Of a stretch of 64,000 bases of DNA, positions 63,048 through 64,000 are shown one piece after another. Both the position numbers and the translations under genes were made by a program. Where the stretch lies: assembly GCF_041916975.1 (NCBI RefSeq), contig NZ_JAYRYK010000001.1:2170001-2234000 (forward strand), given 5' to 3'. This DNA is from Sphingosinicella sp041916975. GTDB taxonomy: Bacteria; Pseudomonadota; Alphaproteobacteria; Sphingomonadales; Sphingomonadaceae. Below the pieces are notes generated by a model, which did no database searches, was not told where the DNA came from, and worked only from the letters and a program-made list of their open reading frames with translations. The number at the start of each line of letters is the position of its first letter. Position 1 is the stretch's first letter.

Positions 63048-63278
63048 TCAGATTTCCAGAAGGTTGGTGAAGTGGATGTCCTCTTCCTCCGCGCACTTTC
63101 CGATCCGAATCCGGTTCGGCCGGTGCTCGGCAAAGAAAAGGCGCGGTGCGGCATCGGCGCCCGCAAGCATCGCGGGTGCGCCGGGCATGTCGACAGCGCG
63201 GCTGGCGGGTGCGGTGGCGTTGAACGCGGCGGCGGCGAGCGCGGCGGCAACGAGAATGCGCTTGAGATCGGACGGCAT
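63048..63278 (-). CDS. Small exported-looking protein, 76 aa
   Basis: 76 residues. MPSDLKRILVAAALAAAAFN then ATAPASRA looks like a Sec signal peptide; the rest ends with GKCAEEEDIHFTNLLEI. No good ribosome binding site precedes the ATG at 63278, which lowers confidence. It lies between egtD and the 90-aa peptide on the same strand, 84 bp upstream of the latter. One cysteine. Could be a second peptide substrate, a secreted accessory protein, or a chance ORF. Confidence 0.42.
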   Translation of the reverse strand: MPSDLKRILVAAALAAAAFNATAPASRAVDMPGAPAMLAGADAAPRLFFAEHRPNRIRIGKCAEEEDIHFTNLLEI

Positions 63279-63418
63279 GGGTTCGCGCTTTCAAAGGAGA
63301 ATTTCGTGCCGGCAGCGGCTGCGACCACCACCACCGACACGTGCTCTTCTAGGCTGCCAGCGTCAGCCGCCCTGCGAATGCTCCGTCAGATCATCGTCAA
63401 ATCGCCCAAAATGGGGCG

Positions 63419-64000
63419 TTACGGCTCCATTTCGTGTGCGCCGCCGCGCCACAGGTGCAGGCTGAACAAGCCGCGCGCATCGGTCCAGTAGCGGATAGGC
63501 CGCCACCCGGCCGCGCGGGCAAGGAGGCGCGCCTCCTCGATCGTGTATTTGTGGCTGTTTTCAGTATGGATCGTCTCGCCTTCGCGAAGACTGAACGTTT
63601 CGCTGGCTGCATGGAAGCGTACGTCGCGTGTCGCAGCGAGATGCATTTCGATACGGCCGAGATCGTCGTTCCACAGCGCGCGGTGCTCGAAGGCGTCCAG
63701 CGGGATGTTGCCGCCGAGTTCGCGGTTGATGCGCGCCAGCAGGTTGAGGTTGAACGCTGCGGTCACGCCGGCCGAATCGTCGTAAGCCGCCTCGATCAGG
63801 CGCGGGTTCTTGCGCAGATCGATGCCGATGGCGAGCCACGGCGCTTCTCCGAGCGTGGCGCGGAACGCGCGTAGCAGGTCGATGGCGGCGGCGTGTGTGA
63901 GGTTGCCGATGGTGGAGCCGGGGAAGAAGCCGATCATCGGGCTGCCCCGGGTGGCCCGGGGAAGTGCGATCGGTTTCGTGAAGTCCGCCGCAACCGGCAG
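63419..64000 (-). CDS. egtD: L-histidine N-alpha-methyltransferase EgtD, 5' end outside window
   Basis: 193 residues visible, the frame continuing past the right edge. GFFPGSTIGNLTHAAAI, IGIDLRKNPRLIEAAYDDSA, GVTAAFNLNLLARINRELGG, IHTENSHKYTIEEARLLARA and the C-terminal WTDARGLFSLHLW match EgtD. EgtD makes hercynine from histidine with three SAM, the first step to ergothioneine. egtB would be expected next, outside the window. From 63279 to 63418 I see no gene. Confidence 0.92.
   Translation of the reverse strand: MPVAADFTKPIALPRATRGSPMIGFFPGSTIGNLTHAAAIDLLRAFRATLGEAPWLAIGIDLRKNPRLIEAAYDDSAGVTAAFNLNLLARINRELGGNIPLDAFEHRALWNDDLGRIEMHLAATRDVRFHAASETFSLREGETIHTENSHKYTIEEARLLARAAGWRPIRYWTDARGLFSLHLWRGGAHEMEP

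Noticed and set aside
62960..63340. Alternative minus-strand frame starting MSVVVVAAAAGTK
   Set aside because: Pro/Ser/Arg-rich composition, and it overlaps the start of the 90-aa peptide that has a far better ribosome binding site.
63306..63491. Plus-strand GTG ORF with AAAGGAG upstream, 61 codons
   Set aside because: Antisense to the end of egtD, Thr/Arg-rich with no recognisable feature; the ribosome-site match is probably chance.

Overview
This is a high-GC bacterial chromosome segment from an alphaproteobacterium, most probably a member of the Sphingomonadales. The signs are family-level: UPF0262, DUF2948, DUF3576, DUF1491, DUF6489 and MmcB proteins, a RegB/RegA-type redox two-component pair, CtrA-type boxes, and a replication origin between the PpsR (RP001-type) gene and hemE, as in Caulobacter and Rickettsia. 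No phage, IS element or CRISPR array is visible. Coding is dense, with many 4-bp start/stop overlaps.

Layout. 0-5 kb: an exported protein cut by the left edge, then DUF3576 lipoprotein-leuS-lptE-holA. 5-7 kb: a small ORF, a candidate terminated ncRNA, a lipoprotein and tRNA-Arg(ACG). 7-20 kb: UPF0262, dcd, rarD, murA, DUF2948, a flippase, a CtrA-box divergent region with a PBP1A-type synthase, a metallopeptidase, SCO, ankyrin protein, regB-regA and mmcB, ending at a 146-bp palindromic element. 20-26.3 kb (minus strand): sleB-type hydrolase, then hpf-ptsN-pilZ-DUF1491 and the tightly overlapped ppsR-maf-aroE-coaE-dnaQ operon.

26.3-26.6 kb is the predicted chromosomal origin. To its right lie hemE-hemJ-rho, a TerC protein, rnk, a quinone oxidoreductase, a GNAT protein, then mnmE-mnmG-rsmG-parA-parB with three perfect parS palindromes, one inside rsmG. 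So this is the origin/centromere domain of the chromosome. 38.5-58.6 kb is mixed: mscL, a TPM/TPM/LemA cluster, an amidohydrolase, a two-gene exported pair (beta-helix protein plus diheme cytochrome, a pairing of unknown function), a CVNH lipoprotein, folE, NUDIX, a CsgG-like protein, acs, transporters, argB, CDF, YhhQ, NupC, and hbd-etfA-etfB.

The most novel region is 58.8-64.0 kb. A BTAD/TolB-like/TPR regulator converges on a minus-strand group: an egtD gene cut by the right edge, a 76-aa exported-looking ORF, a 90-aa peptide with a very strong ribosome binding site, YcaO and TfuA. A small peptide 16 nt ahead of an overlapping YcaO-TfuA pair is the architecture of a thioamide-type RiPP pathway. 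I recognise neither the peptide nor this arrangement. Several intergenic spaces also carry palindromic repeats: three copies of a ~55-bp element, one 146-bp palindrome and two hairpins, several ending exactly at a TAG stop codon.
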